Of a DNA stretch of 64,000 bases, positions 52,776-64,000 are shown piece after piece; position 1 is the first letter of the stretch, and the number at the start of each line of letters is the position of its first letter. The notes below the pieces were generated by a model, which did not search any database, was not told where the DNA came from, and saw nothing but the letters and a program-made list of their open reading frames with translations. The stretch comes from Holacanthus passer (lineage: Eukaryota; Chordata; Actinopteri; Pomacanthidae). The stretch is from contig JAFREQ010000046.1 of the NCBI GenBank assembly GCA_025331565.1, positions 3,412,501-3,476,500 on the forward strand, given 5' to 3'. A program made the translations under genes and the position numbers.

Positions 52776-54405
52776 AACAAGATACAGCCCCGACAGGAAA
52801 TTACTGTGGCATCAAGCTATACCTCAAAGCAAAAAAATATTCCTCAAAACACAAAGAGGAATTGTTACAGCCTTTTGATCGTATATCTATATAAGCGACT
52901 TGGCACCGCTGAGAATAGAAAACTGAACCGAAAAGCAAAAAACTTTCACACCAGAAAGTTCACAGCAAAACTAATCTGCAGGACTAGTTTTGTGGGTCAA
53001 AGTTCATCAGAGTTACCACAAACACATCAACTAACCTTTCAGGATCCACAGTGATTTGATTTTGGGTCACCATTTTGAATGCTGGTATGAAACAGCCTTT
53101 ACAGACTGTAGAGTGCAATAGCTCTATCCAAGGAAGAGCGTTGTGACAAATCCCTGCTGCAAGAAAATCCTGCTATGTTGAAGTTTAATGCTTGGATGTG
53201 CAGTTCTCTCTGGAGCTGCCCTCAACTCAATGTTACAATAACACTTTTTTTTCCCATTTTATCTCCCCTGTCCACATAAGTGCTCGCTACTGGAGATTCA
53301 TTCAGACTGATGGATTGACTTTCAACTTGCCACCTTAGGTTTGTCATCGCTCTTCAGGAAAGCCTCGGGGCACCGAGTCCCTTTGAGCACCGTCCAGACC
53401 GTCTGTACCGCGTGTCCATATGAAGCAAAGCACTAAACAGATAGAGGCATTGTAGAGTCAAGATAAATGTCTCTGCCTGTTTTCCCCACTTTGAGCTGAA
53501 ATAGGGGGTTTGTTATGTTTTCTCAGTGGGAAGGAATTGAGCGTTTAGGCTGTAGTGATGAACTGAACACGAGCACAGCGAACATCACACAAGTTATTCC
53601 ACGAAAACCAGCCTGTGCTCTTTCGCCACACTGAATTTAACACCACAATTAAAGACTCTTTCCAACATAATCAGTAAAACAGAGCAATGAAAATAGGCTT
53701 TAATTAGCACAAAGATTGGAAGAAGATGAGCAAGCAGATTTCATCTTTGATTCCCATCTTTCTTTGGGACCAAAGAAGAAGATTGTATTTTGCAGTCTTT
53801 GAGTTTTATGCAAATCTTCATGAACACGTTTTGTGAAATGACCGTGTGTCATGTTGCTTCACTTTTTATTTAATTCTAATGATATTCATGGATTATTTTC
53901 TGACTCAAACGTAATCTTCAATGCAAAGGTCTCAAATATAAACATTATAATTGCATGAAAGGCCCAACACGCACAAAACAGAAAAACAAAAAAAAAGGAA
54001 AAGCTAATTGCTCTTGAGTACTTAATGTACCGAGCACACAGTGATAATTTCTCAAACGTATGAGAGACCGAGCGCCTCAACATTATAAGCTACAAATCTG
54101 TGTTTCTGTGATTAAGTCTCAGCGAGAATGTAGTATATTTTCACAAATTCAATATTATTCCAAGGTTTAAGCAATTTCACTGATGAGACCCTGCCACCTG
54201 CTCACGCTTGCACATTCATAGAAAGTCCTGAACAAAACAACCACATCACCATGGTGTGAACACATCTCTCTAATGGTGCGGTGGAGATTTGAGATTTAAT
54301 TATATGCATCATCGTCTGAAAAGTGTTTTTATAAAACAGGAAAATTTTAGTTTTTATTGTCGTCCAGCTCTCTTGAATTGATTTTGCACAAGCGTTGGTT
54401 TTACA

Positions 54406-54705
54406 CATGTCAGGAGCGAGTTGTCTACTGATCACAGGGTTGGCGGTTCGATCCCCTCATCCTCCTGTCCACATGTGGAAGTGTCCTTGAGCAAGACACT
54501 GACGGATCACTGTGGATGCACAAACCAGCGTATTCCTAATCCCAAGCATCAGGAAGGGAATCTGGCGTAAAAGCTTTTGCCAAACATGCAGATCACAGAA
54601 TCATATTTCCACAACAGATCGGTTAAGGCCTGGTTTACCAACAAGATGGAAACAGATGATCTGCTGTGGCGCCCCCTAATGGAGAGCAACCAAAGGAAGA
54701 ATTGG
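54406..54705 (+). mobile_element. tRNA-derived SINE, decayed
   Basis: A pol III B-box-like ggttcgatccc sits at about 54446-54456, preceded by gttgtctactgatcacaggg. The element continues with gtccacatgtggaagtgtcc, ttgagcaagacactga, aatctggcgtaaaagctttt and, after a gap, gatctgctgtggcgcccc, ctaatggagagcaacc. This order is a SINE layout I recognise from fish. The A box is weak, so transcription is unlikely. It lies about 300 bp upstream of an L2-like LINE fragment in the same orientation. Confidence 0.7.
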
Positions 54706-54999
54706 TTTTAAACATCTTGCAGTTATTTATCACAGGTTTATTTATTTTCTTGATATTGCAGACTTCATCAAATTGCGGCACAGTGAAGTTCGGCATCGCG
54801 TCTTTTCTGCAACCAAGAAGCAGCCTGGACTAAAACAGTTAAAATAGTGGGTCATGTTAACGACCGTGTACTATTTTAGACCAAATTGTACCTTTACTCT
54901 GTGCCCTGGATAACATCTGTGTCAAAGGCAGAGCAAACCTAACTGCATCGAAAGACAAAGTTCTGACTGCAGAAGTTCGAGCTCAGTCTCTGACATTAT

Positions 55000-56060
55000 T
55001 AAATGAAGCGATCATATTCCTGTGGGGTCCTATTTACTGACCAAACCGTAGCCGCTTCCCCAAATGTCAGCACTGATCAGTCCCAGGGAAGAATTTTTAA
55101 GCTATTTTCTAAATGCGGTTGCAGATCGATCCCTCAACTCCTCCAACGAGACTCCAGCAGACCTTGTAAAAATCCCGTCTCCTCAAATTCCCTGAGAAAG
55201 GTCATTTCTGGGAGGAGACGTTCCTCCTGCCCACAACATTTCTCCTTCTTAGATTTAGTCCAAAAACCTTGTCTGTCTTCAATTTCCCATTAATTAGTGG
55301 CTCTGTTAAAGCCTACATTTACAACATTATTGATCAAAGTGTTGAATGAACTGCTTTCAGCCGCCGATGATAAAAAGTCCTTGGTTTTTATTCCTTTACA
55401 CCCTGGTACTACATTTAATACTGTCGACTATATTCAGCTGAAACGTCTCCGACTGTGGGCTGCATTTATGGTTTATTGGTGTGTGGTAATTTATGGTAAT
55501 TCTATCTATTGGTAATTTCACTTTCTCCTATGTGAGTTTGTCCACCAGGGCACTGAAAGGTTCTCTTCTTAGACCGTCTTGCTTTTCCATTTATATGCTG
55601 CCCCTGCGGCAAAATATTTGTAGTCATGGCATCGGCAGTCATTGTCATGCAAATGACACACAGCTATTTCTCTCTGTTGATATAAAAGCCAGAAAGCAGA
55701 TTGACTCACTTTTAAAAACCCTCTTTTTCAGACTTCATCAAATGTAATTTCTTGCAGTTAAATGCTGACAAACCCCGAGTAAAAATTTTAAGTTCCCAGG
55801 CTGCTGCTGAGCAAAATGTCTTAGCCCATTATGCCCTATGTCACCTCTGACAAGGTGTGCTGGTTCATGACAGCTTGACGACTGAGGGTGAGTGAGACTC
55901 TCTGTTGGCTCCATATTGAATGGTCTAGTTCAGGAGGTTTCACCTTTCACTCAACACCTTAAATCTCTTCTTAAAAAACATCTCTTTAAATGTGCCTTGC
56001 TCGCTCGCCTGCCTGTTTCACGCCTGATGTTGCTCACATGGAAGCATATTTTCCCTTTTT
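55000..56060 (+). mobile_element. L2-like LINE fragment, reverse transcriptase region, inactive
   Basis: Broken frames carry pieces of a non-LTR retrotransposon polymerase. LIKVLNELLSAADDKKSLVF and FNTVDYIQL (about 55320-55440) match the stretch before and around the AFDTVDH-type motif. STRALKGSLLRPSCFSIYML and PLRQN (about 55540-55620) match GVPQGSVLGPLLF..YMLPL. The catalytic YADD box reads HAND in HCHANDTQLFLS, so activity is lost. FLQLNADK follows. After a deletion, HLKSLLKKHLFKCAL gives the usual C-terminal tail (about 55940-56000). Stops and frameshifts are frequent. The L2 label is inferred from these motifs. Confidence 0.75.
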
Positions 56061-57981
56061 TCTTTTCTCTCTTTTTTTCCCCTTTCGATTAGCAAATGAA
56101 GCTTTTAAAAGCTTCATACAGATAAATGAACTTTATCCGTGACTATAATGAACCACCTTATCTGCGAGTTACTGAATACTGGAAGTGCTTCCCTTTAATT
56201 TTCTAGACAATTTCTTCTCTCAGCATTATGGAATAAGAAGGTGATCTCCAGACAGCAAAAGTCAAAATATTTAATAGCTTAATTAGTTAAGTACCTTTCA
56301 TATCATATCAATATTCAGTCCACTTATACAAAATACTACATCAGGTTGGTGAGATAATTACCTCTCGTCTTACAAGAGCCTACTTAAGGAAATCATATGT
56401 GAATGTGCACAAAAAAGCTGAATGAAGTGCAATGACCTGTAGTCTGTTGTCAAGCTTTAATTTGTCGAGCTGTCTTTTTATATTTTAATGCACAAGAGTC
56501 AACAGCTCTAGAAATCCCTAAAGAGGGAATGCGTCTATAAAAGCTCTCGTCCACGTGTGTCTGGGTTTGAACCCTGTGTGTGTACTGGTGTGTGTGCAAT
56601 AAAATACCTAAGATGAAACTGATATCACATGAAATCTGCGGGAAAATGGAGAAGGTAAATTACGATGCCCAGAGGGCCTCCTGCTCCCATTCCCCCCGTA
56701 TCACACGCATCACAGATCCATTGAATTAAAATTCAATAAGATCCAGGCTGTTTCCCAAAGCGTCTTGCACCAGTGAGCCGCACCATCATCTCCAATCAAA
56801 CCCTGGCACCGTCCTCTCACCACTACTTTTACCAATCACAACAGCTGAAAATTAATTTGTTGATTTTCAATATGAAGTAGTCATAACTGATTAATGGCTT
56901 CAACGCTGCAAAACCTTTTGTGTTGGGGAAGAAAACATTAATTTCTTCAGTGTATATTTTAGGGATTTAGCATGAAAAGTATTTAATGAACATCCTATTA
57001 TACAAACAGCATCAAGAAGCATGGCTACGTTAAAGGCTTTTGATTCTCTGTGCTTTGTATTCTGCCTCTTCTCCTGGTCTTTAGCCCACACTCACATAAT
57101 TTTAAATGGGATGCAGTCAATGACTTTGTTCCAGGCTCTCATTATGCAGGCAGCAGAGATATGCACTCTTTGTCCCATGAAAACTATTAGATTAATTAAT
57201 GGGTGAACATATTTTCCCTCTCCCCTCCATCCTCGCAATCAGCTTTCGAGGTCCATTCTCTGCTCAGTGAACTGATTCATTCCCTCTATCATGACAGGCC
57301 TTTACTCCTTTTTACAAAATAAGACCTGCAGCTAATTCTGATTGACTTGATAGATTTCTACAATTCAAATGCCGGCAGCTTAATGAGGGCGAGCGCAAAA
57401 TCAAAAGGGGAAAGAAAAAGGCAATAAAAAAAAAAAAAACTTTTCAAACCCATCTTCGCCTCCAGAACATTTCACTCAAGGAACCACTCCTCGTCATTTA
57501 TTCCCAGATATCATCCGGTGAGCAATTACAGAGGATGCGAGGCGAACGATGCATCATCCATTCCTGCGCCCGCGGCCGGTGAAAAACAGGAGTGTTTACT
57601 GAGTGGGGGTGTCATTTACCATGGTAAATATGTGCGTCCCAGACCAGTGAAGGGTTGATGGTTTTGCAGCAGCGTGACATCTGATATACGGCCGTATGCG
57701 GGGAGAGGGCTGATCAAGGCCACCTCTATCACTCAACCAGATAATCTCTGCACCAGCGAAAAACAAATGATGGTTGCTACCTAGCCTCAATAGCCTGTCT
57801 CACATCTTTATCCTGTTCATTTACTGTGGAGCTATTCTCACTCTCTTCTTTCAGTCACTCCCAGTCTCACCCTCCATTACTGCATTCTTTTTACAGAGTG
57901 ATAAAATATTTGTTAATACTACTCATTAATGCAATTCCTGGCTTTAAACCACCTCTAATTATGTTGCTATTATCTGCAAGG

Positions 57982-58017
<36 letters not shown>
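57982..58017. repeat. (GT)n microsatellite
   Basis: About eighteen uninterrupted GT units; one of the longest pure dinucleotide arrays in the window. Confidence 0.97.
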
Positions 58018-58018
<1 letters not shown>

Positions 58019-58999
58019 CCCATATGAAGGTTATCAGAGCTGTTTCGCACTCACTTCTTGAGGGATGTTTAAATTGTGCCACAGAGACACAGGCGTCAAA
58101 GAGGGCGAGACAGTGATTTAGGGGAAGGCGTCTCGAAAAGCAGGAAACATGAGGAGGTCAAGAAGAGTTCCCCAGGGCAATTTATAGGCCTGTGTTATGG
58201 TTGGGAAATGAGAACAGAGGAGCAAATTGCTGGAGGATAAGAAAGAGCTGCACATTCTGTTCATAAGAAAGCATGAAGCCGAAGCCTGCTCCTCTGGCTG
58301 GGTAAACACAGACGGAGATGCTGCGTAGATTGAGATGGATTGGACAAAGCCAATTGCAGAACAGGGCAGCTGAATGTCCTTTCTCAAATATAGAGCATGT
58401 CGGTGGCTTCCATGTCCAGAAGGTGGTTTAGAGAAGGTTGGGGAGTCAGACGGGAGCTGTGATATACGACAGAGGTGTGACGCGAGGTTGGCAAATGTCC
58501 TGACACTGGCATTCTGTTAACGGCAAAAGATGAAAAAGAGAGAAAGGTCGAGGAAGAGGCGGCATAGAGGGAGAGAGGAGTGTTTATTCTATAGTGTTAC
58601 AGACATGCATGGAGCTCATGGACTGACTCACACATTGCAAAAAGTCAAACTTGGTTAGCGCACTTCTTGAATCAGACACAAACCAGGCAAGAAAACACAG
58701 GCTTCCTGAATCAAGCCGTCACGTAACATACTCATTACATCCTACACACTGCGAGCGCTTGTGTTTGCAGGGGGGCTATGTTTATAGGATGTAATGAGTC
58801 AGAGATAAAGAAAAAACAGAGCTACACAGGGGGAAAAAAACTGAGAAAAAGAGACAGAGTGAATTAGAGACAGAGAGAGACTCCCAAGTTCCCCGCTGGC
58901 AGGGGTTTTCATGTAATCTGAGCACCCATGGGGCCAGAAAGAAACTTTGATCACAAATATTTTCTACAGTCCATTTGGAGCTCAGAGTCTCTCGTGTGA

Positions 59000-59020
59000 C
59001 TGTGTGTGTGTGTGTGTGTG
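59000..59020. repeat. (GT)n microsatellite
   Basis: About ten GT units in intron 1. Confidence 0.93.
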
Positions 59021-60897
59021 CATTTTTCTGTAATGTAATGTGGAGGACATAAGCAGGTCACACAGACACATGCCTCATTCCACTTGCAGCAGACCCAAAG
59101 GATTAATTTAACGAGCTGTCGGACGCTTGTCCTATGCGGCCCTCGTTAAGACCATCATGCAGAATCTCCATTTGACTGCTGCCTGCCATGACTAATTGAC
59201 TTATTTTGCAGGCCTAAGCAGCGCTGAAAGCGCTCATATTTCATATTTAGCTCTTTTTTTGGAGCAATATAAGGGAAGTTCAGTGAGAGCAGGGCGATGC
59301 ATCCTCCTTTGAATACCACAGAACCAAAAGGGTGGATATTACAAAGCACACAAAACTCATGTTCCATTTTGTCTTAATTGAGCTTTATATTTTTAAAAGA
59401 AAGAAGAAAAATAAAATTACTAGTTTATGATTTTTGACATCACATATCTAATTTGATCCCACCCGTCATAATCCGTCCTGACAGATACGTCTTCATCTCC
59501 TTTTTTTATCTCCTGCTTCATTGTATTTTATCAAGATTAAACAGGTTTCGAGCAGACTGCTTCCAGCCCAGGAGCTGTAATGACTGCATCAATCAGGCTT
59601 TACCCTGTGCCGGACTAATACCCAGAAAAATTGACTTGTTTGTTTTTCCACTGTCATCTCATCGTGAATATCAGCCTCCTCGTTCCCTCCTCACACCGTC
59701 CCGGCAGAGCACATACATCCAGGAAGTGTCAGGATGCACAAAGCTCCCCGGGGGCCATACAGTCAGGAATTTAAAAGCCATCTTATTGACTTAAGTTCAG
59801 TTTCATTTGTCTGCTACACTGGAGACGCTGGGTATTAACAAAGCAGGGAAGTGTTGCACTTTCACATTTAACTTCGTTTGCGAAAACTTTAGCAACTCGT
59901 CTTTGTTAGCGGTTGAAAAAGGAGTCAATCACCGACTCTCACCCACACAAAACACACATCACCTCCAGCGCCACGCCATCGCTGGCTCCCTCGCACATAC
60001 AAATGCAAACAAAATGCCCGGGGCTGCCGTTATTAGATCAGTATTGTGTCTGCGGACATAAAATCTGACAAGTAAATGGAAAAACATGGATCATGTCTGA
60101 AGAAAAATCAATGATAAAGACTCAGGATGTAGCGGCCAGTGTTGTGAGGACGTGGTCGGCTTTGTGTCTCGTCTCTGCCGGCAGATTATCTCTACACATT
60201 TCTTATTGCTTTAATAGCGCCGTGATCCAACATGCATGAAATAATCACATACACACAAAGAACCATTTCCTCTGCCATGCCCCTTTTCTCTTGTTAGGAT
60301 GTACTGATGGATTGACAGTCAAATTGGATGTAAGCCATACGATGCTCCATATTACAGACAGATGCGAGGCAATCAAGTAAAACAGTGCGAGTGGAGGGCA
60401 AGAGCGCTGCTTGTCCACCCACTCACACAGTGAACTGGCCTTAAGAGAAACAGCAGAGGATGAGGATGAAGAAGGAGAGTGGGATGGAAAGGTGATTGCG
60501 GGGTCTGATGTGGACTGCGAAGGTTTCAGAATAGAGAAAATGTAGATGGGGAGACGAGCGGCAGATGGCACAAGATTGGCCGAAGAACAAAAGCGATGGA
60601 GAGGGAAGAAATGAGGGGAGGACTTTTATGGTGGGGGGAAGCAAATGATAATGGAGGTTGTGTTCATTCCTAACATGAAGAGCTGCATTCATTCATGGCC
60701 ATTTCAATAATGCCCCACTGATGTTCGGCTGTGGACGTCCAGCCAATGGTGAAATATTCAAATCCACTCAGTAATGTCTGAGGAAAATCCATTTTTTCTA
60801 CTTACAGTCAAGCTCCCATTTGCTTCCACTGTTCTTACAGTATTTATTACAAACACCAGCTACATGCCAACCAGCAAACACGATAAAATACTTCTCT

Positions 60898-60920
60898 CTT
60901 GTTGTTGTTGTTGTTGTTGT
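60898..60920. repeat. (TTG)n trinucleotide repeat
   Basis: About seven TTG units; on the minus strand these read as AAC, giving an Asn run in a spurious frame. Confidence 0.9.
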
Positions 60921-61574
60921 CATTGTTAGTTCCTTTCAGCTTCTCTGGTGCGATGCTTTCATGTGCCTCAGCTCTGAATGGTGTTGGCAGCAGAATTAGG
61001 CACAAAGTGAATGAGCTTTTGTTTGCAGTATTGCTGGTGTTTGGACCCAAGGGCAATGACTACCATCATTACTGGAGTATGTTCTTTGTCTTTAAGATCT
61101 GTTTTTGTACGAGCTCCACTCAGTTCTTCTCAGCCACCTGGATGGCTCCTCCAGCAAACGAACTGTGCAGCGTTAATCTAGAACGGCGCTGTTGTTCTGG
61201 TGTAACCAGCTGCCAGGCGTTCCAGCTTCCCGTGCTGAAGCCAGCAGCAGTAAAAGGAAGAAGAAAACACTGGAACTTGCCAAGTATGTGGTGTATTTGT
61301 CAGACAAGCCCAACTTGAAGCAAATGTTACAACATCATGGCAGCAGCATTGTTTCCTTGGTTCATTATTTCCTTTTGCTATTGTAAAACATCTCTCACAC
61401 TTGATGTACTGACACAGCTTACTGTACTGGCTGTAATGTTAGCTACCATTATACTTTTTAACAACAAGATGTCAGCGTTGGATCGTGATCACCGTAGAAG
61501 TCCAAATATGGGCCGGATTTCTAATAATGGCATTCATCCTTTATGCAGAAAAAGACAACTTAACTAATTCAGAA

Positions 61575-62835
61575 ACTTTGCAGGACAAGTACAGCTGAGT
61601 ATCATCAGGGTAGCAGTGAAAAAAGATCATGCTGTTTAATAATGTGGCCCAAAGGGAGGAAACAAATAGAAAATAAAACTGATCCTAGAATGGAGCCCTG
61701 TGGCACCCAATGCTAAGACCAGAACCAGCACTGAGCACTCACCTGCATCTGCCTTCATCAGAATATCATTGGTAGCTCTTACCAGGGCAGGTTTTTGTGT
61801 TGTGCTGCTCTTAGAACGATGATTGACATTTCCCAAAAATATTGTTACTGATCAAAGCTTCCAAAATTTGATTTGATTGAGACAATTCTCTCAAGGATTT
61901 ATGATAGAAAGCCTGGTAGTGGCTGGACCTTACAGCAGTCTTGAAAAACAGATAAAGAAGTTAAGAGCTAAAGTTAAGAGTTAATGATTGAAAGCGGGTG
62001 GGGCGGAGTTGAGCTATCTAGAACCTCTAATAAGATTTTAGTAGGTATTATGTCGAACAGATGTGATGATAGTGTCATATGTGAGATGGTTTCAATTAAT
62101 TCTTGGACAGTAATTTCCTTGAAAACAGACAAAGTATCCAGCTGAGGACAAGGATAAGAGAGATAAAGAAGTGAGGGAGTGAATCTTCAATCGATGTCCT
62201 CAGTCTTGGGTTCAAAACCTTTCACAGTCTCTTTTTGAGACAACAGGGACACGAGGGGAATCAGGGTCGACTCAACAGTCACTTGTCTTAAGTAAGAGCT
62301 CTGGCTTGTGCTAGTTGGTGATGATAAGCTCTGGAAAATATTTTGCTCTTGCATCTTTAATTTCACTGTTTTAAGATTGTAATAAAAATTTCATATGCTC
62401 ACAGTGTACTGAGAGCTTTGATTTCTTCCACAGTCTCTCAGACTTTCTACATTTCCTTTTCATGTCACGGATTCTTTCAGTGATCTGAGGTGATACAAAA
62501 GATGATTTGGATTTAGAAACACATTTTAGTGGAGCAGCAACATCTGAAGCAGTTGTTCACATATCATTGAAGCAGTTCACTAAGTCATTAGTGTTTGAAA
62601 GCAAATCTAAGGATTCGGCAGACTTCACAAATAATGAGGAAAATCTCAAAGCACTCGTGTCATTAAAGATGCTTGAGCAAATTTCCTGCTTGTGAGGATT
62701 CCTGTTCACATAAAACACAGAGTTAAAAACCAGACATAGACAGTCAGGATAAAAATAAAAACTAAAGATGATGAATCCAGACCGAAAGTAAAAACTGAGT
62801 CCAATGTATGGGCACATTTCTGAGTAGGGCCTGAC
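61575..62835 (-). mobile_element. L2-like LINE fragment: endonuclease end and reverse transcriptase, inactive
   Basis: Read on the minus strand, the order is that of a non-LTR element. FNFTEHVSGPTQ and LDSVFTFGLDS (about 62775-62860) match the C-terminal end of the endonuclease. SSIFNDTSALRFSSLF and LLSNTNDLVNCFNDM follow (about 62560-62690). Then come ERIRDMKRKCRKSERLWKKS (about 62415-62475) and a LDIIPTKILLEVLDSSTP-like block in broken frames (about 62000-62060). ALVRATNDILMKADAG and SVLVLVL (about 61740-61800) precede a deletion that removes the DLSAAFDT motif. The piece ends FHCYPDDTQLYLS (about 61580-61620), where the catalytic YADD has become YPDD. Several stops are present, so it is a dead copy. 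It lies in the same orientation as unc5d. Confidence 0.82.
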
Positions 62836-62959
62836 ACATGTTCAGTGAAATTAAAAGACTCTAAAATGTTAAAAAATTCAGTTGCAAAGTTGTCACGATA
62901 GAGAAGAACTGAGGATAAAAACTTCAGGCAAAAACAGGGTACTGGATTTGGAGGATGAT

Positions 62960-63210
62960 GAATAACAACACAAAGGACTGGATCTGTGCAGTAAGTTCTT
63001 AGGACAACAGCCTTAAACCTGGAGAGCTTGTTGAAAGGTAACAGGCCACGTTAATGATGATGAAGAATAGAGGCAGAATAAATTGCTGGGTAAAGTCTGT
63101 GAGCCTGGGCCATTGAGGTGGACGCCATCATGACAGAAGAAGGCTGGACTTTTCCAGAAGACATTACAATTGTCAATAAAAGCTACATTTCCTGCTATAC
63201 AGGTTAGCAG
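62960..63210 (-). mobile_element. 5' part of the same LINE: esterase-like (SGNH/GDSL) block
   Basis: On the minus strand a short open stretch reads IAGNVAFIDNCNVFWKSP, then AFFCHDGVHLNGPGSQTLPS. The DGVHLN block resembles the last catalytic block (Asp and His) of SGNH/GDSL esterases, a domain found in the first open frame of some CR1/L2-clade LINEs. It precedes the endonuclease and polymerase pieces at 61.58-62.86 kb in the right order and strand, so it is probably the same insertion with most of its endonuclease deleted. The nucleophile block was not found. Confidence 0.6.
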
Positions 63211-64000
63211 CTGTGGCTAAAACAACCCATGCCAGTTTTAGGAATTCATCAGGCGTTCCTCAGGGTTGGGTCAGTTGCGGGCAGCGCTCCCACCCCCTGA
63301 ACAAATCTCACTCTGAGCTGAAGTCAAAAGTTGGAGTCCCTGTAGAGTCAACGTGAAGGTGAATCTTTGTGTGAACATAAAGGAAAACCTCATCTGTTAT
63401 TCCTCTCGGCACGCTTTGATTTAGCGTCCAGTTCAGAAGGAGGGTTGTCTGTTTGGACCGGTCCCACAGAAACAGGCCCAAAACATGATTACACATTCAT
63501 GCCTCAGGTTTAGCCACAGGACCTACTGTGTTGTTGTGTTTCCTGTTTAATTTGTATTTTGAGGTCATCAACGGTTCTTTATTACTTGGCCTGTATTTCT
63601 GGCCACGTGCTCTGATGGAGCTATCTGATACCTTTTTATCCTCCACCATGATAATAAACTGTCTCGCATCTTACTGTGACTCACATCGAGAGGTTCTGCG
63701 TTGGCTATTTTCTATCAAGCCTCTCCAAAACAATGCGACAGCCGCAGCTCGGGATTGGATCTGTTTGTAAGTATCTCAGTTTCAATCATTTCCCTGCGCG
63801 TCCTTGTCATGATCTCATACCGGCTCCTTCACTTCTTCCCTTTAAGTGTTTTCCCCATCTGTTTGTGAGTGTAGCTGTCAACCGAATGTGAGCCACTCTT
63901 TATCCCTTCTACCTCCCCTCCTCTCGCTTTCAGCCCTCTTTTTCCTCTCCTTTAAGCTGGCGGAGAGTGCGACTGGTAGCTCCTGTGATTGCAGCGTGTG

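Larger units (their letters stand above)
1..64000 (-). other. unc5d: unc5d gene body (partial; exons 2-4 plus introns)
   Basis: The whole window appears to lie inside one minus-strand gene. Three exons with UNC5D-type protein sequence occur in transcript order from right to left (19.4 kb, 4.35 kb, 4.0 kb). Their splice phases join without a frame break: exon 2 ends ACA G, exon 3 opens GG; exon 3 ends GCC T, exon 4 opens AC. UNC5 receptors are single-pass membrane proteins that mediate netrin repulsion; UNC5D also binds FLRT proteins during neuronal migration. Teleosts can carry two copies (unc5da, unc5db), and three exons cannot decide which this is. The gene's extension to both window edges is inferred from the missing exon 1 on the right and the missing exon 5 onwards on the left. 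Confidence 0.85.
19578..64000 (-). other. unc5d: unc5d intron 1 (partial, at least 44.4 kb)
   Basis: Everything to the right of exon 2 appears to be intron 1. A very long first intron is usual for UNC5D. I looked for a minus-strand start exon (ATG, hydrophobic signal peptide, phase-1 donor) and found no convincing one. The stretch is a mixture of old transposable-element fragments, microsatellites and unique sequence. Unannotated spans in it contain only short, unrecognised open frames. Confidence 0.7.

Noticed and set aside
54430..54500. A tRNA gene suggested by a B-box-like ggttcgatccc
   Set aside because: No cloverleaf or good A box, and the sequence continues into a fish SINE body.

Overview
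The window is vertebrate nuclear DNA, most likely from a teleost fish. Genes are sparse and split by long introns. There are many (CA)n/(GT)n microsatellites. Decayed LINE, SINE and fold-back elements of types I associate with bony fish are scattered through it. There is no bacterial-type operon structure, no CRISPR array and no compact gene cluster.

One gene is supported, and it lies on the minus strand: a netrin receptor of the UNC5 family, best matching UNC5D (unc5d). Three consecutive internal exons are visible with canonical AG/GT borders and compatible phases. They are exon 2 (19371-19577, 207 nt), exon 3 (4278-4421, 144 nt) and exon 4 (3958-4061, 104 nt). Exon numbers follow the usual UNC5 layout, with a signal-peptide exon 1. 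Together they encode the end of the N-terminal linker, the whole first immunoglobulin domain and the start of the second. No stop codon interrupts them. Exon 1 and the promoter are not recognisable and are probably to the right of the window. Exon 5 onwards (rest of Ig2, thrombospondin repeats, membrane span, ZU5, UPA and death domain) is probably to the left.

Layout, left to right: 1-3957 intron 4 (CA microsatellites); 3958-4061 exon 4; 4062-4277 short intron 3; 4278-4421 exon 3; 4422-19370 intron 2 (14.9 kb, with two fold-back elements and other relics); 19371-19577 exon 2; 19578-64000 intron 1 (at least 44.4 kb). Intron 1 holds two oppositely oriented L2-like LINE fragments (about 55.0-56.05 kb on plus, 61.57-63.2 kb on minus), a tRNA-derived SINE at about 54.4-54.7 kb, LINE-tail fragments, a hAT-like relic flanked by a diverged direct repeat, and many microsatellites.

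Most long open frames are chance frames or antisense shadows. I found no previously undescribed system. The most interesting structures are the 848-bp TA-flanked fold-back element at 10370-11217, the direct repeat offset by exactly 400 bp at 35.1-35.6 kb, and the LINE copy that keeps an esterase-like DGVHLN block. Family names for repeats rest on recognition without a database search and should be read as provisional.
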